Positions 54,612 to 64,000 of a DNA stretch of 64,000 bases are shown here, piece after piece. Both the position numbers and the translations under genes were made by a program. The stretch lies in NCBI RefSeq assembly GCF_000765675.1, contig NZ_JRPA02000001.1, positions 186,001-250,000 on the forward strand, in the 5' to 3' direction. How positions within the stretch are numbered: position 1 is the first letter of the stretch; each line of letters starts with the position of its first letter. This stretch comes from Helicobacter sp. MIT 05-5294. Lineage in GTDB: Bacteria > Campylobacterota > Campylobacteria > Campylobacterales > Helicobacteraceae. A model generated the notes under the pieces. It was not told where the DNA came from and did not search any database. It worked only from the letters and a program-made list of their open reading frames with translations.

Positions 54612-54717
54612 TCTTTCAAATTCTTCTATTTTTTTATGAATCATTTTTTATATCGGTAGATTCCTTTGCTTTTTTGTTGTAATCATTGCAGATTTTGTGG
54701 CAGTTGCAATATTGTCT

Positions 54718-55045
54718 TATTATGCGTTATTGCGAGAATTTGTTAGACTTTGTGGTGTGTAATTTGTGAAACATTTACCTACACTTGCAAACCTATAATA
54801 CAGAATCTCGCCATCGTGAAATCTTCTTTTATTTGAAGTTATGGATTGCTTTGGCTTCGCCTCGCAATAACGACAGGGTGGAATTGCAATGTGCTACTGC
54901 GCCATTGCGAGAATTGCAACGCAATTCGTGGCAATCTATAATGTAGAGATTTAGAAAACTTTACAATGGAAATTTCAAAGGTGAGATTCCACATTATGGA
55001 TTGCTTCGTTCGCTTCCGCGTAATGACAAAAGTGTGCAGAATCGC
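54718..55045. repeat. Dispersed palindromic repeats, copies 10a and 10b
   Basis: Largest repeat block, within the gene-free stretch 54612-55267. The first unit runs from GCGTTATTGCGAGAATTTG to ATGGATTGCTTTGGCTTCGC (54840) and TCGCAATAACGACAGG. The second runs from GCCATTGCGAGAATTGCAAC (54901) and GTGGCAATCTATAATG to ATTATGGATTGCTTCGTTCG and GCGTAATGACA (55022). Arms are inverted relative to each other. No gene is seen in the rest of the stretch except the proA promoter side. Confidence 0.8.
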
Positions 55046-55199
55046 CACGAAGCTAAACCCTCACGCAATGCAAAATAGTGTGCAAGATTATCAAGGAATC
55101 TGCACTTTTCAAGAACGATTCTAAAATCTAATTCCCCCTTAATGAAACTAATAAAAACCACATTATTGGATTGCTTGGATTGCTTTTTTAAAATTATGC

Positions 55200-55205
55200 T
55201 AAAAT
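55200..55205 (+). promoter_or_regulatory. -10 box for proA
   Basis: TTATGCTAAAAT, the same extended -10 as before tRNA-Glu, 62 bases before the proA start. Confidence 0.45.
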
Positions 55206-55267
55206 TTTAATTTTTAAGAATCCAAAATTTTGGATTCTTATCTTAACTTTAAATTTAAAGAGAAGCG

Positions 55268-56524
55268 ATGAATTTACAAGAGCAATTACAAAAAACAAAG
55301 GCGAGTAAAAGCATTTTAGCGGCACTTGAACATAAAGTGCGCATTGGATTTTTGCGTGATTGTGCGGATTTGTTAATACAATCTCAAGAAGCAATTTTAA
55401 AAGCCAATCAAGAGGATTTGAATGCAGCAAAGGATTTTGGTTTAAGTAGTGCAATGTTGGAGCGATTGGAGCTAAATCCCCAAAAAATAACCGCTATGGC
55501 GGAATCCCTGCGTCAAATCGCAGATTTTCCTGACCCGCTAAATAGAATCTTAGGAGGTTTTACCAATCATTGCGGATTGCGGATTGAAAAGGTGAGTGTG
55601 CCATTGGGAGTGATTGCGACGATTTACGAATCGCGTCCCAATGTAACGAGTGATGTCGCGGCTTTGTGCTTTAAAAGCGGAAATGCTTGTGTATTAAAGG
55701 GCGGGAAAGAAGCGCAACAAAGCAACGAAGCGATTTTGAAAGTTTTTCATCAAAATTTACAAAAATACCATTTGTCCCAAGATTGTATGGTGTTGCTTCC
55801 CTCTATGCGCAACAGAGAGGAGCTTAAGGATCTTTTAGGTGCGAAAGATTCTATTGACTTGGTGATTCCACGCGGTGGAGAGGGGTTGATTTCTTTTGTA
55901 GCAGAACACGCAAAAGTGCCTGTGATTAAGCACGATAAGGGAGTTTGTCATATTTTTGCGCACCATACTTGCAAGATTCCCGAATCTATCGCGGTGGTTG
56001 TGAACGCCAAAACTTCGCGTCCAAGCACTTGTAATGCGTGTGAAACGCTTTTGGTGGATTCTGCCTTTGCCGCAGAGTTTTTACCACAAGTCGCCAAAGC
56101 CCTAAAAGAAAAGGGAACGATTTTAAAAGGGGACGCGTCCTCTTGCGATATTTTGGCGAGTTGCGGAATCTCGTGTGAGCAGATTCCATTGGAAGATTAT
56201 CACAAAGAGTATGGGGAAAATATCTTAAATCTACGCGTTGTTGGCGGAATCCGCGAGGCATTAGAGCATATCACTCAATTTGGAAGCGGACATAGTGAGG
56301 CGATTTTGAGCGAGGATTATAGCGTGATAGAGCATTTCTTAAACGCGGTGGATTCTGCTTGTGTGTATGCGAATGCTTCCACGCGTTTTAGTGATGGAGG
56401 TGAGTTTGGCTATGGGGCGGAAGTCGGAATCTCTACGACAAAAATTCACGCACGCGGTCCTATGGGTGTGGAATCCTTGACGAGCTATAAATACAAAGTT
56501 TATGGTAGCGGACAAGTGCGTTAA
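55268..56524 (+). CDS. proA: Gamma-glutamyl phosphate reductase
   Basis: Second step of proline synthesis. 418 residues, aldehyde-dehydrogenase fold. Catalytic Cys C255 in SRPSTCNACETLLVD; IATIYESRPNVTSDVAALC, FKSGNACVLKGGKEA, VIPRGGEGLISFV and FSDGGEFGYGAEVGISTTKI are family blocks. Followed after a short gap by the efflux operon. Confidence 0.96.
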   Translation: MNLQEQLQKTKASKSILAALEHKVRIGFLRDCADLLIQSQEAILKANQEDLNAAKDFGLSSAMLERLELNPQKITAMAESLRQIADFPDPLNRILGGFTNHCGLRIEKVSVPLGVIATIYESRPNVTSDVAALCFKSGNACVLKGGKEAQQSNEAILKVFHQNLQKYHLSQDCMVLLPSMRNREELKDLLGAKDSIDLVIPRGGEGLISFVAEHAKVPVIKHDKGVCHIFAHHTCKIPESIAVVVNAKTSRPSTCNACETLLVDSAFAAEFLPQVAKALKEKGTILKGDASSCDILASCGISCEQIPLEDYHKEYGENILNLRVVGGIREALEHITQFGSGHSEAILSEDYSVIEHFLNAVDSACVYANASTRFSDGGEFGYGAEVGISTTKIHARGPMGVESLTSYKYKVYGSGQVR

Positions 56525-56567
56525 TGAAATCTAAAAGAATCTTTAAGAGATTTTAGAGTTTGTGCAA

Positions 56568-57881
56568 ATGAAAAGGCTTTTGGGTAGTTTGGGCGTTGCT
56601 TTGTTTGTGTTTGGTGTGCAAATTTTGCAAGGTTTTGAAGAGGCGCGATTCCAACAAAACCTTTCAAACCCTAACTCCCAAAGCCTTAAAGCACTTCTTC
56701 AAAATGCCTTAAGCAATCCCCTCTTACAAAGCAAAGAATCGCAAGTTCAGGCGTTAAAAGAAGAAAAAAACGCGGTGTATGCAGAATATTTGCCAAAAGT
56801 CGTTGCGGGTTATGCCTATCAAGAAACGCAAAATCCTGATATTTTCTATCCCAAAAAGCTAGATGGTGCGTTTGTAGAGGCGCGTTGGTTGGTTTTTGAT
56901 GGCTTAAAAAGAGAGGGGAAATTTGACATTGCCCATTATAAACTCAAAGCCAAAGAACACGAAAGCAAAAGCACCAAAGAGCAATTACAGCTACAAATCA
57001 TTCAGGAATATTTCAATGCTTTGGGATTACAAAGCAAACTCAAAGCCCTAAATCATCAGCAACAAGAGCTTAGTGAAAGCATTGCAAAATACCAAAGATT
57101 CTATGAAGTGGGACTTGCTTCGCTAGATACGCTTGAAGCAATTAAAGCCCAAAATTATCAAAATATCTATACAATAGAATCCACAAAAACTGCGCTTAAA
57201 GCGCATTTAGAGCAACTCTCACTTCTAAGTGGAATAGAAATTAACGCTTTGGACGAACACGCGAGTTTGCGCGAAGTTTCTTTGGATATTTTTCCTAAAA
57301 GTAGGGAGGATTTACAGGCAAACTTCTATCTACTCAAAGCGCAAGAAAGTGCCAAATCCCAATACACTTATTTGCCAACAATTGCGCTAAGCAATCGCTA
57401 CACACGCTATAATTATCATGACCGCGCTATGCCATCGGACTTACCCTTTACGATTCGTTTAGACGACCCAAATTACCAAAACACATTAGGAATTTCTGTG
57501 AGCTTTACGCTTTTTGATTCTTTGGCGACTTTTAGAGCGTATGAGAGTGCGCGGCTTAATGCAATGGCGGCGAACTTTGAATACACTTACCTTAAGGATT
57601 CTCATAGGCGCGAGTTAATCATCGCAAAAGAGGCTTTAAAAAGCGCGAAAGAAAAAATCAAATGGGCGGATTCTGGCTATCAATCTGCCTTGATTGCGTA
57701 TTCTTATGCAAAGGAAAAGTTTAATGCTCAACTGATTGATTATACACAATATCTCAAGGCACTAACGACTTTGCTTCACGCGCAAAGTTTTTATGACGAA
57801 TCCCGATTCCTTTATGAAGTCAAAAAGGCGGAATTTCTCTATAAAAGCGGAGAAAGTTTTGAATCTTTTGTTAAAGACTAA
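56568..57881 (+). CDS. hefA: TolC family outer-membrane efflux protein
   Basis: 437 residues from the ATG at 56568; a GTG two codons earlier is less likely. Signal-like N terminus (MKRLLGSLGVALFVFGVQIL). Two outer-membrane efflux (OEP) repeats with long coiled coils: SKESQVQALKEEKNAVYAEY, then QLQLQIIQEYFNALGLQSKL; second half AMAANFEYTYLKDSHRRELI. First gene of the tripartite pump (order outer membrane, fusion protein, RND), as in H. pylori hefABC, from which the symbol is transferred. The ribosome site is weak. Confidence 0.85.
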   Translation: MKRLLGSLGVALFVFGVQILQGFEEARFQQNLSNPNSQSLKALLQNALSNPLLQSKESQVQALKEEKNAVYAEYLPKVVAGYAYQETQNPDIFYPKKLDGAFVEARWLVFDGLKREGKFDIAHYKLKAKEHESKSTKEQLQLQIIQEYFNALGLQSKLKALNHQQQELSESIAKYQRFYEVGLASLDTLEAIKAQNYQNIYTIESTKTALKAHLEQLSLLSGIEINALDEHASLREVSLDIFPKSREDLQANFYLLKAQESAKSQYTYLPTIALSNRYTRYNYHDRAMPSDLPFTIRLDDPNYQNTLGISVSFTLFDSLATFRAYESARLNAMAANFEYTYLKDSHRRELIIAKEALKSAKEKIKWADSGYQSALIAYSYAKEKFNAQLIDYTQYLKALTTLLHAQSFYDESRFLYEVKKAEFLYKSGESFESFVKD

Positions 57882-57891
57882 GGAGTAAAAA

Positions 57892-58710
57892 GTGCATACA
57901 AAAAGCAAAAAAGCCTTGAATCTTGTTGCGTTTTTTGTGGGTTTAGCGATTCTGCATTTTCAGGCGTTTGCCCAAAGCGAAATCTATGCGACTTTTGAAG
58001 TCCAAGCACTCCAAAACGCGACTTTAACGCTAAGTGCTAGTGGCGTGGTAGAAGAGATTTTTGTCGCGGTAGGTGCGCAGGTAAAAAAGGGCGATAAACT
58101 GCTTTCTCTTAGGGCAAAAGATTTAAAAGAAAGCGTCCAAGTGGCAAAAGCAAGTTTGGAATCCCTAAAAGTCAAATATGCTTTTATCGCAAGTCAATAC
58201 AAACGCTATGAGCAATCCAAAGATGCGATAGATTTAAATACTTTTGAAAAAATCAAATCTGAATATCGGGCAAGTTTTTTTGATTTAAAACGCGCAGAGG
58301 CGAATTTTGCCTTGCAAAAAGAATTGTTGGATAATACGATTCTTTATGCTCCTTTTGATGGCATTATTGCCCAAAAATTCGTAGAAGTTGGCGATGGCGT
58401 GGGGGCAATTTCTAGTAAGCTTTTTATGTTAGAATCCTTGCACAAAAAAGCATTGATTGCCTTTGATTCTAAGTATTTTAATGTGGTTGCTGTGGGTGAT
58501 GAGTTTATTTATAAGGTGGATAATATTACGCAAGATTCTAAATTAATCCTTAATAAAATCTATCCAAGCATTGACAAAAAGACCAAAAAAGCAACTGCAG
58601 AGGCGTTCATAGAGAATCCTAAGATTCCAGCGGGGACTTTTGGCGATGGCGTGATTGTGCCAAATGTAAGTAGGGATTCTAAAATCACAAAACAAAGCGG
58701 CAAACTCTAA
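57892..58710 (+). CDS. hefB: Membrane fusion protein of the RND efflux system
   Basis: 272 residues from a GTG with AAGGAG six bases ahead. Signal peptide 1-27 (cleavage after AFA). Short HlyD-type protein: lipoyl half-motifs SASGVVEEIFVAVGAQVKKG, with LLSLRAKDLKESVQVAK, then APFDGIIAQKFVEVGDGVGA, joined by a hairpin of about 90 residues. Bridges TolC and the pump in the periplasm. Its stop overlaps the RND start (TAATG). Confidence 0.88.
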   Translation: MHTKSKKALNLVAFFVGLAILHFQAFAQSEIYATFEVQALQNATLTLSASGVVEEIFVAVGAQVKKGDKLLSLRAKDLKESVQVAKASLESLKVKYAFIASQYKRYEQSKDAIDLNTFEKIKSEYRASFFDLKRAEANFALQKELLDNTILYAPFDGIIAQKFVEVGDGVGAISSKLFMLESLHKKALIAFDSKYFNVVAVGDEFIYKVDNITQDSKLILNKIYPSIDKKTKKATAEAFIENPKIPAGTFGDGVIVPNVSRDSKITKQSGKL

Positions 58711-61700
58711 TGTCAAAGTTTGCGATTCCGCGTCCTATCACAACTTTGATGTTTGTGTTGGCTTTGATATTTTTTGGAGTGGAAGCTTTTAAAAGGCTAA
58801 GCATTTCGTTGTATCCTAATGTTGATGTGCCGATTATCACAATTACAACAATTTATCCCGGCGCAAATCCAGAGGTTGTGGAGGGAAAAGTAACCGATAA
58901 GATTGAAGAGGCAGTCAGCGGGATAGAATCGCTTAAAAAAATCACTTCTACGAGCGCAGATAGTGTGAGTGTGGTAGTCGTGGAGTTTGAATTAGAAAAA
59001 GATGTGGAAGTCGCTGCAAATGATGTGCGTGATAAAGTCTCTACGATTAGCTTTGGAAGTGAGGTGAAATCTCCTAGAATTGAAAAGCTCAATGTGGGGG
59101 GTGCGCCGATTATTTCGCTTTTTGTCAGCCCTAAAGTAGCGTTAGATGAACAAGATTCGCAAAGTCTCTTAGTGTTGCATTTGCACACGGATTTGAATCT
59201 CAAACCACTTTTGCAGAGAATCAAAGGTGTGGGAAAAGTTAATCTTGTAGGATATTTGGAGCGCGAAATTAAGATTCGCCCCTTTCCTAGTGCGTTAAAT
59301 AAATACAATTTTACCTTTAGTGATATTGCCCGTGCAATCCACGCGCAAAACATTGAAATTGATGGCGGACGATTGATTGACGAGAAAAAAGAATGGAAGA
59401 TTTTAACTAAAGCAGACGCGAGTAGTGTGCAGGATTTGGGGAATATTCTTGTTGGCGATGGCGTGAAGCTAAGCGATATTGCGCTGATTGTGGATTCTAC
59501 CAAAGAGGCGCGGAGTTTTTCTAATCTCGTAACAGAGGAGATTAGCGGAAGTGGAATCTTGCTAGAAGTGCAGAAAATCACTGGGGCTAATGAGATTGAA
59601 ATCGCAGATTCTATCAAAGAGATTTTACCCTATCTACAAGAGATTAGCCCACAATACCAACTCACCCTCGTGCGGGATACGACAAACTATATCAAGGACA
59701 CGATAAATGCGGTGGAGTTTGATTTGGTTTTAGGGGCATTTTTGGCGGTTTTTGTGGTGTTGTTTTTCCTAAGAAATGGACGCATTACTTTTATTTCTAG
59801 CTTAAGCATTCCGACTTCTATTTTTGGCACTTTTGCTTTAATGCAGGTTTTTGGTATGTCGTTGAATCTCGCAACAATGGTCGCAATTACCCTTGCGATT
59901 GGGATTATTATTGATGATGCGATTGTGGTGATTGAAAATATTTATAAAAAACTAGAAAGCGGAATGGAGCGCAAAGAAGCGGCTTATGCTGGAGTGCGTG
60001 AGATAGGGTTTGCGCTGATTGCGATTTCTTGTATGCTACTTGCGGTGTTTATTCCTATTGCCAATATGAGCGGGGTGGTTGGGAGATTTTTTACTTCTTT
60101 TGGGCTGACACTTGCGGGTTCTATTATTATTTCGTATTTGGTGGTGATTACTTTTATCCCTATGCTAAGTGCGCGGATTGCGGATTTTCATTCGCAAACT
60201 AGCAATTCTTGGCAGCAAAGATTCTATGATTGGAGTGAGCGATATTTCAAAGCAGTAGAGGGATTTTATATTCAAACACTGCATTGGGTTTTGCGCCATA
60301 AAGCCCTTGTAGTTGGCGGAATCTTCGGGATTTTTATTTTATCGCTTTTTTTGATTACGCGTTTGGGGGTGGAGTTTTTGCCCTCTGAAGATAAGGCGGA
60401 ATTTGATATTAAACTTACAAGTAAGCCCGGAATCTCTTTGCAAGAAATGCAACGCCAAACCCTTGCGATTCAACAACGATTGCATCAAGAAAGTGAGGTG
60501 GAATATAGTATTTTGAATATTGGCTATACCGCAGAACAAAAAGTCTATGAAGCCAAGATTTACACGCGCTTAAGTGCTTATAATCAGCGCAAACGAACGC
60601 AAAATGAGATTATGGAATCCCTGCGTGAGACTTATAAGGCTTATGCGCGGGATTTTGATATGGGGATTGCGTTAATAAAGATTCCACAAATTAGTTTAGG
60701 CGAGGACGATTCGCCTTTGCAGCTTGCGCTTTATGCACAAAACATAGAATCCCTTAATCAAAGTGTAGAAAAAATCCAAGATTTAATGCGACAAAGCGGG
60801 AAATATCGGGATATTCATACCGATATTAAAGCCCAAACACCACAGATTCGCTTACGAGTAAATCGTGCGATTTTAGCACAATATGGATTCAGTGCGCAAG
60901 AAGTCGCAATGGCTTTGCATAATGCTTTTAGCGGGACGCAAGAAGTGTCTTATTTCCGCGAGGGAGGCAAGGAATACGATATTGTATTGCTTAGCCCACA
61001 AAAAGATTCTTTGATGGATTTAAGCACTTTAAGCCTTAGAAATGCGCGTGGAGAAAATGTGTTTTTGGACGGATTAGTAGAACAAGAAGAAGTGGGAGCG
61101 ACAACGAATATCAAGCATTATGACAGACAACGAAGTGTGATGATTTATGCAAACTTAAGTGAGGGGGTGAGTTTAGGTGAGGCGACGGATTATTTGGAAT
61201 CGCATAAAGAAGAATGGCTAGAAAATGGGGTGCGCTATAAGGTCGAAGGGTATGCGAAATATATGCAAGAAACCAATGCAGCATTTGTTGTTGCGATGAT
61301 AACGGCTTTGTTTTTGATTTATTTTATTTTGGCTTCTTTGTATGAATCACTTTTGCAGCCTTTGGTGATTATGATTACCTTGCCGCTTAGCTTTACAGGG
61401 GCATTTTTGGCACTTTTTGTGAGTGGGGAATCTTTGAGTTTATTTAGCATTATGGGATTAATGCTTTTGATGGGGCTTGTGGGCAAAAATGCGACTTTGA
61501 TTATTGATGTTGCTAACGAAAAACGCACACAAGGTGTTGCGCTAGAGGATTCTATTTTACAAGCGGGTGGGCTTAGGCTGCGCCCGATTTTGATGACAAC
61601 GATTGCTATGGTGTTTGGTATGTTACCCCTAGCCCTTGCAGGAGGTGCAGGAAGTGGAATCAAATCGCCTATGGGAATCGCAATGATAGGCGGGTTGCTA

Positions 61701-61790
61701 GTTTCAATGATTTTGAGTTTGCTTATCGTCCCGACTTTTTATTGTTTGATTGCTTCATTAGATGATAGATTAAGGAAATGGTATCATTGA
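58710..61790 (+). CDS. hefC: RND family efflux pump, inner-membrane subunit
   Basis: 1026 residues, full AcrB/HAE1-type size. Twelve membrane helices; N-terminal PRPITTLMFVLALIFFGVEA, porter domain YPGANPEVVEGKVTDKIEEA, proton-relay pair D402/D403 in GIIIDDAIVVIENIY, and C-terminal GLVGKNATLIIDVANEKR with RLRPILMTT. Expels amphiphilic compounds using the proton gradient; the substrates here are unknown. Last gene of the operon, 11 bases from the convergent unknown gene. Confidence 0.95.
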   Translation: MSKFAIPRPITTLMFVLALIFFGVEAFKRLSISLYPNVDVPIITITTIYPGANPEVVEGKVTDKIEEAVSGIESLKKITSTSADSVSVVVVEFELEKDVEVAANDVRDKVSTISFGSEVKSPRIEKLNVGGAPIISLFVSPKVALDEQDSQSLLVLHLHTDLNLKPLLQRIKGVGKVNLVGYLEREIKIRPFPSALNKYNFTFSDIARAIHAQNIEIDGGRLIDEKKEWKILTKADASSVQDLGNILVGDGVKLSDIALIVDSTKEARSFSNLVTEEISGSGILLEVQKITGANEIEIADSIKEILPYLQEISPQYQLTLVRDTTNYIKDTINAVEFDLVLGAFLAVFVVLFFLRNGRITFISSLSIPTSIFGTFALMQVFGMSLNLATMVAITLAIGIIIDDAIVVIENIYKKLESGMERKEAAYAGVREIGFALIAISCMLLAVFIPIANMSGVVGRFFTSFGLTLAGSIIISYLVVITFIPMLSARIADFHSQTSNSWQQRFYDWSERYFKAVEGFYIQTLHWVLRHKALVVGGIFGIFILSLFLITRLGVEFLPSEDKAEFDIKLTSKPGISLQEMQRQTLAIQQRLHQESEVEYSILNIGYTAEQKVYEAKIYTRLSAYNQRKRTQNEIMESLRETYKAYARDFDMGIALIKIPQISLGEDDSPLQLALYAQNIESLNQSVEKIQDLMRQSGKYRDIHTDIKAQTPQIRLRVNRAILAQYGFSAQEVAMALHNAFSGTQEVSYFREGGKEYDIVLLSPQKDSLMDLSTLSLRNARGENVFLDGLVEQEEVGATTNIKHYDRQRSVMIYANLSEGVSLGEATDYLESHKEEWLENGVRYKVEGYAKYMQETNAAFVVAMITALFLIYFILASLYESLLQPLVIMITLPLSFTGAFLALFVSGESLSLFSIMGLMLLMGLVGKNATLIIDVANEKRTQGVALEDSILQAGGLRLRPILMTTIAMVFGMLPLALAGGAGSGIKSPMGIAMIGGLLVSMILSLLIVPTFYCLIASLDDRLRKWYH

Positions 61791-61801
61791 TTGTGGCAAA
61801 T

Positions 61802-63124
61802 TTACTTCCTAATATAATCTCCTCCAAAAGACAAAAGATAGCCTAAACCATTGGTATGGATATAACCCTCATAGAGTTTGAGTTTGGAGGGGGATTCTAA
61901 AAATGTTTTTGTGTAGTTTTCTAGGTCTTTTGTAGAATTATTTTCTCCTATATCACTAAGATAGACTCTATAAAGGTCGTATGAGAGAATTTTGTCCTCT
62001 GGCATTTTTAGAATCCACACTTTAGCCCAATTATTGGAATCTATATTCCACACCAAGACAAGATATTCTTTAGCATTTAAAGGATTGGTTAGCTTGGATT
62101 TGTTTTCTTGATAATAAGCTTGTTTGGCTTTGTCTAATTCTTCTACTTCTTTTTTTAGGGCAACAAAGATAGTTTCCTCGCCTAAATCCTCCATTAATTG
62201 GAGTTTTTTATATTTAGGGATTAGGGATTGCCATTGTAGAGTTTGAGAAAGAAGTTGAGCAAGGATTCTGCCCTCTTTGCTTGGTTTGTCTCTTAGATTG
62301 ATGATAAATTTATTTATATCACTATGTGTATAGGCTAAAGCAGAAGTAGGGAGAGGTTCAAAGAGTTTGAAATAAGAAATAGGTTGATAGAGGAAATCTT
62401 CTTCATTATAAAGATTAGGAATGAAAGCTGGATAGTTAAAATTAGAATCTTTAGGTAGAATCTTATAGGAGTGGATAACGCCTAAACAAAGCGTCAAAAC
62501 GCCCCCGCTCTCTAAATTTCCATTGAGATATTTATCGTATTTTGGAAGAAGAATCACTTGGCTAAAATCAAAGCGTGATTGCAAAGGATTCGCATATAAA
62601 TCCCAATATGCTACAAACCATTCAAAGCTAATTTCAAGTGGCGCGAAGACGCTACCAAAGCGGGAGTTGAAAAACTTTTCTTGTTGGGCTTTGGTTGAAT
62701 CACTTTGGCTTAGGACTTCTTTGGCAAAATCATCATTAATATGATACGGAATCTTGACTTTGCTTAATTCTCTATCTGTGGCGACAAAGTCATCATAGCC
62801 CAAAAAGCTTTTTTCAAAGTCCTTAGCATAAAGCACAACATAATTGATATAAGGATTCTCTTCTGGGAAAAACACCAAATCAATGCCTTTATTGTAATTT
62901 ACTCTAAAATCCCAAGAGATTCTTAAATAGCCTCTAAGTGTGAGAGTGGAAGAGATGGGAGGATATTGATTGCGGATTTGAATATCTTTGGAGCAGAAGT
63001 ATTCTTCTAGCTCTTCATTGCTTAAGTTGGCGTATTTTTCCGCGCTTAATTCGTATCTTGTAAGTAGAATCCAAAAATGATTGCCGTCAATTTCTTTTAA
63101 TTTTAATGATTGTAAGTTGCTCAT
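61802..63124 (-). CDS. Unknown protein with a possible split SH3-like domain
   Basis: 440 residues, hydrophilic, no signal peptide or membrane helix. Residues 1-265 resemble nothing I know and are aromatic-rich (DISWDFRVNY-like LRISWDFRVNY, FEWFVAYWDLY). Residues 272-290 (KFIINLRDKPSKEGRILAQL) look like the first strands of a bacterial SH3 (SH3b) domain; NWAKVWIL (365-372) and EGYIHTNGLGYL (419-430) could be its later strands, split by an insertion of about 70 residues with a coiled-coil piece (EEVEELDKAKQAYYQENK-like). AGAGGA lies 10 bases before the ATG. Size and cytosolic look would fit an effector-associated or immunity-type protein, but no partner is visible. Confidence 0.65.
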   Translation of the reverse strand: MSNLQSLKLKEIDGNHFWILLTRYELSAEKYANLSNEELEEYFCSKDIQIRNQYPPISSTLTLRGYLRISWDFRVNYNKGIDLVFFPEENPYINYVVLYAKDFEKSFLGYDDFVATDRELSKVKIPYHINDDFAKEVLSQSDSTKAQQEKFFNSRFGSVFAPLEISFEWFVAYWDLYANPLQSRFDFSQVILLPKYDKYLNGNLESGGVLTLCLGVIHSYKILPKDSNFNYPAFIPNLYNEEDFLYQPISYFKLFEPLPTSALAYTHSDINKFIINLRDKPSKEGRILAQLLSQTLQWQSLIPKYKKLQLMEDLGEETIFVALKKEVEELDKAKQAYYQENKSKLTNPLNAKEYLVLVWNIDSNNWAKVWILKMPEDKILSYDLYRVYLSDIGENNSTKDLENYTKTFLESPSKLKLYEGYIHTNGLGYLLSFGGDYIRK

Positions 63125-63214
63125 TTAATTGGATTCCTCTTTGGTTGATTGGATTTGTTATGGAACATTGGTTTTATTATCGCACATTATTGCTTGAATA
63201 ACGCCAAATCCCAT

Positions 63215-63916
63215 TCATCTATTAATCTCTCCAATCCATCTTATAATATTGCCTTTATTATCAATCTCTACTTCTAAATCTTTGTATTTATTATAGAATC
63301 TTGGAGCTAGGATTTCGTTATAGTATTTAGTGCCTTTGGGGGTTCTTGCAACCCAAATATTATATTGCGACCAATATTTGGGAGTATCCCAAGAGGTATC
63401 GCCCAAAATCAGACTATATCCTTTCTCATCAATCGTATCAGGTTCGTCTAAATCTCTGTTAAATCTATTTGCATAAAAATAATTATCTCTAAAATATATC
63501 CACGCTTGGTATTTGTCTTCTTTATAGTAATATAAATTTGTAGGATAATCTATCCTGTCCCTATCCTCATCATCACAATATGAGCCAAAATCAATATAAC
63601 CTGCTAGGAAGAGTTGTCCTATAACATTAATATATTCACTAATATAAGTGGGTCTAGGTGGATTTGGGGAGAGATTATTATCAAGGTGATCTATGCGATA
63701 GGTGTATATCATAATATCATCACCTTCAATTTTTCCGCTTATTGAAAACCCAAATATACAATACTCAAAATACTCTAAAATATCAGCTTTTGTTAGATTT
63801 GGAATCTGCAACAATAATTCCATTTCCCAAAACTCATCATCTTTCCCATATTCAAAATCATCGAAATCTGGAAACAATACTCCATCAACTTCTCTTATCA
63901 CTCTACCAATCGCCAT
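63215..63916 (-). CDS. Unknown acidic protein
   Basis: 233 residues from the ATG at 63916 (MAIGRVIREVDGVLFPDFDD). A frame to a TTG at 63985 is rejected because a TATAAT at 63977-63982 falls inside it. Very rich in Asp, Tyr and Trp: FPDFDDFEYGKDDEFWEMEL, then SYCDDEDRDRIDYPTNLYYY. The C terminus is DNKGNIIRWIGEINR. No signal, no membrane helix. Such acidic single-domain proteins resemble immunity proteins of polymorphic toxins in general look only. GAATC/GATTC occurs just twice in about 770 bases here, so it may be acquired. The adjacent 440-residue gene lies 90 bases downstream on the same strand. Confidence 0.65.
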   Translation of the reverse strand: MAIGRVIREVDGVLFPDFDDFEYGKDDEFWEMELLLQIPNLTKADILEYFEYCIFGFSISGKIEGDDIMIYTYRIDHLDNNLSPNPPRPTYISEYINVIGQLFLAGYIDFGSYCDDEDRDRIDYPTNLYYYKEDKYQAWIYFRDNYFYANRFNRDLDEPDTIDEKGYSLILGDTSWDTPKYWSQYNIWVARTPKGTKYYNEILAPRFYNKYKDLEVEIDNKGNIIRWIGEINR

Positions 63917-63976
63917 TTTCTTTTGCCTTATTGTGGATTTTAGTTTTAATTTTTGTGTGATTTCTTTTATTAAGGA

Positions 63977-63982
63977 ATTATA
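63977..63982 (-). promoter_or_regulatory. -10 box upstream of the last gene
   Basis: TATAAT on the minus strand (ATATTGTATAATTCC), about 60 bases before the ATG at 63916. Confidence 0.45.
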
Positions 63983-64000
63983 CAATATGTCAATATTTTT

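Overview
The window looks like chromosome of an enterohepatic-type Helicobacter (Campylobacterota). The grounds are low G+C, AAGGA-type ribosome binding sites, extended TATAAT-like -10 boxes, and gene orders that I recall from H. pylori: cheY-prmA-ftsH-(HP1070-like)-pssA, secG-frr-pyrE, flhX-ribE-tatD and purD-RDD-lptD-PRTase-pnp-atpE. It carries leuA and a full tryptophan pathway with trpGD and trpCF fusions, so it is not a simple H. pylori relative. The genus is inference from gene content and order; no database was consulted.

Layout. 1-0.6 kb: the tail of a methyltransferase and a dispersed repeat. 0.6-10.7 kb: tryptophan synthesis, with trpBA on the minus strand and trpE-trpGD-trpCF on the plus strand. 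The two halves are pushed apart by a two-gene cassette (3.0-5.9 kb) coding for a secreted LamG-like protein and an EF-hand protein of unknown function. 11-29 kb: mostly minus-strand housekeeping (thiE-like, atpB, RDD, pyrE, frr, secG, leuA with a Leu-rich leader peptide, pssA, a Psd-like protein without its catalytic serine, ftsH, prmA, cheY, hisA, hisH, a PDC/Cache-like sensor, an exonuclease), then pdxJ (+), and dnaB, an EI24-like protein and queH (-). 29-38 kb: tRNA-Glu, dgkA, a probably leaderless FMN-fold gene with mnmA, two small uncertain genes, flagellar rod genes flgF-flgG behind a sigma-54 promoter, flhX, ribE, tatD, a decayed SGNH-hydrolase/glycan gene ending in a 13-G tract, and a TraT-like lipoprotein. 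38-41 kb: tRNA-Pro and tRNA-His, then pseB-pseC-pseF for pseudaminic acid (flagellin glycosylation). 41-55 kb: purB, a truncated Dam-type methylase, an RluA-family pseudouridine synthase, gltX, a monohaem cytochrome c, a probable 6S RNA just upstream of purD, then RDD-lptD-PRTase-pnp-atpE and tRNA-Leu. 55-62 kb: proA and a tripartite efflux operon (TolC, membrane fusion protein, RND pump; hefABC-like). 62-64 kb: two unknown minus-strand genes.

Two features run through the window. A family of palindromic intergenic repeats recurs at about ten sites. The 5-mer GAATC/GATTC is strongly over-represented in most genes and in intergenic DNA, but falls to near chance level in the 3.0-5.9 kb cassette and in the last gene. 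Together with its position between the trp half-operons, this makes the cassette the best candidate for recently acquired, undescribed DNA.
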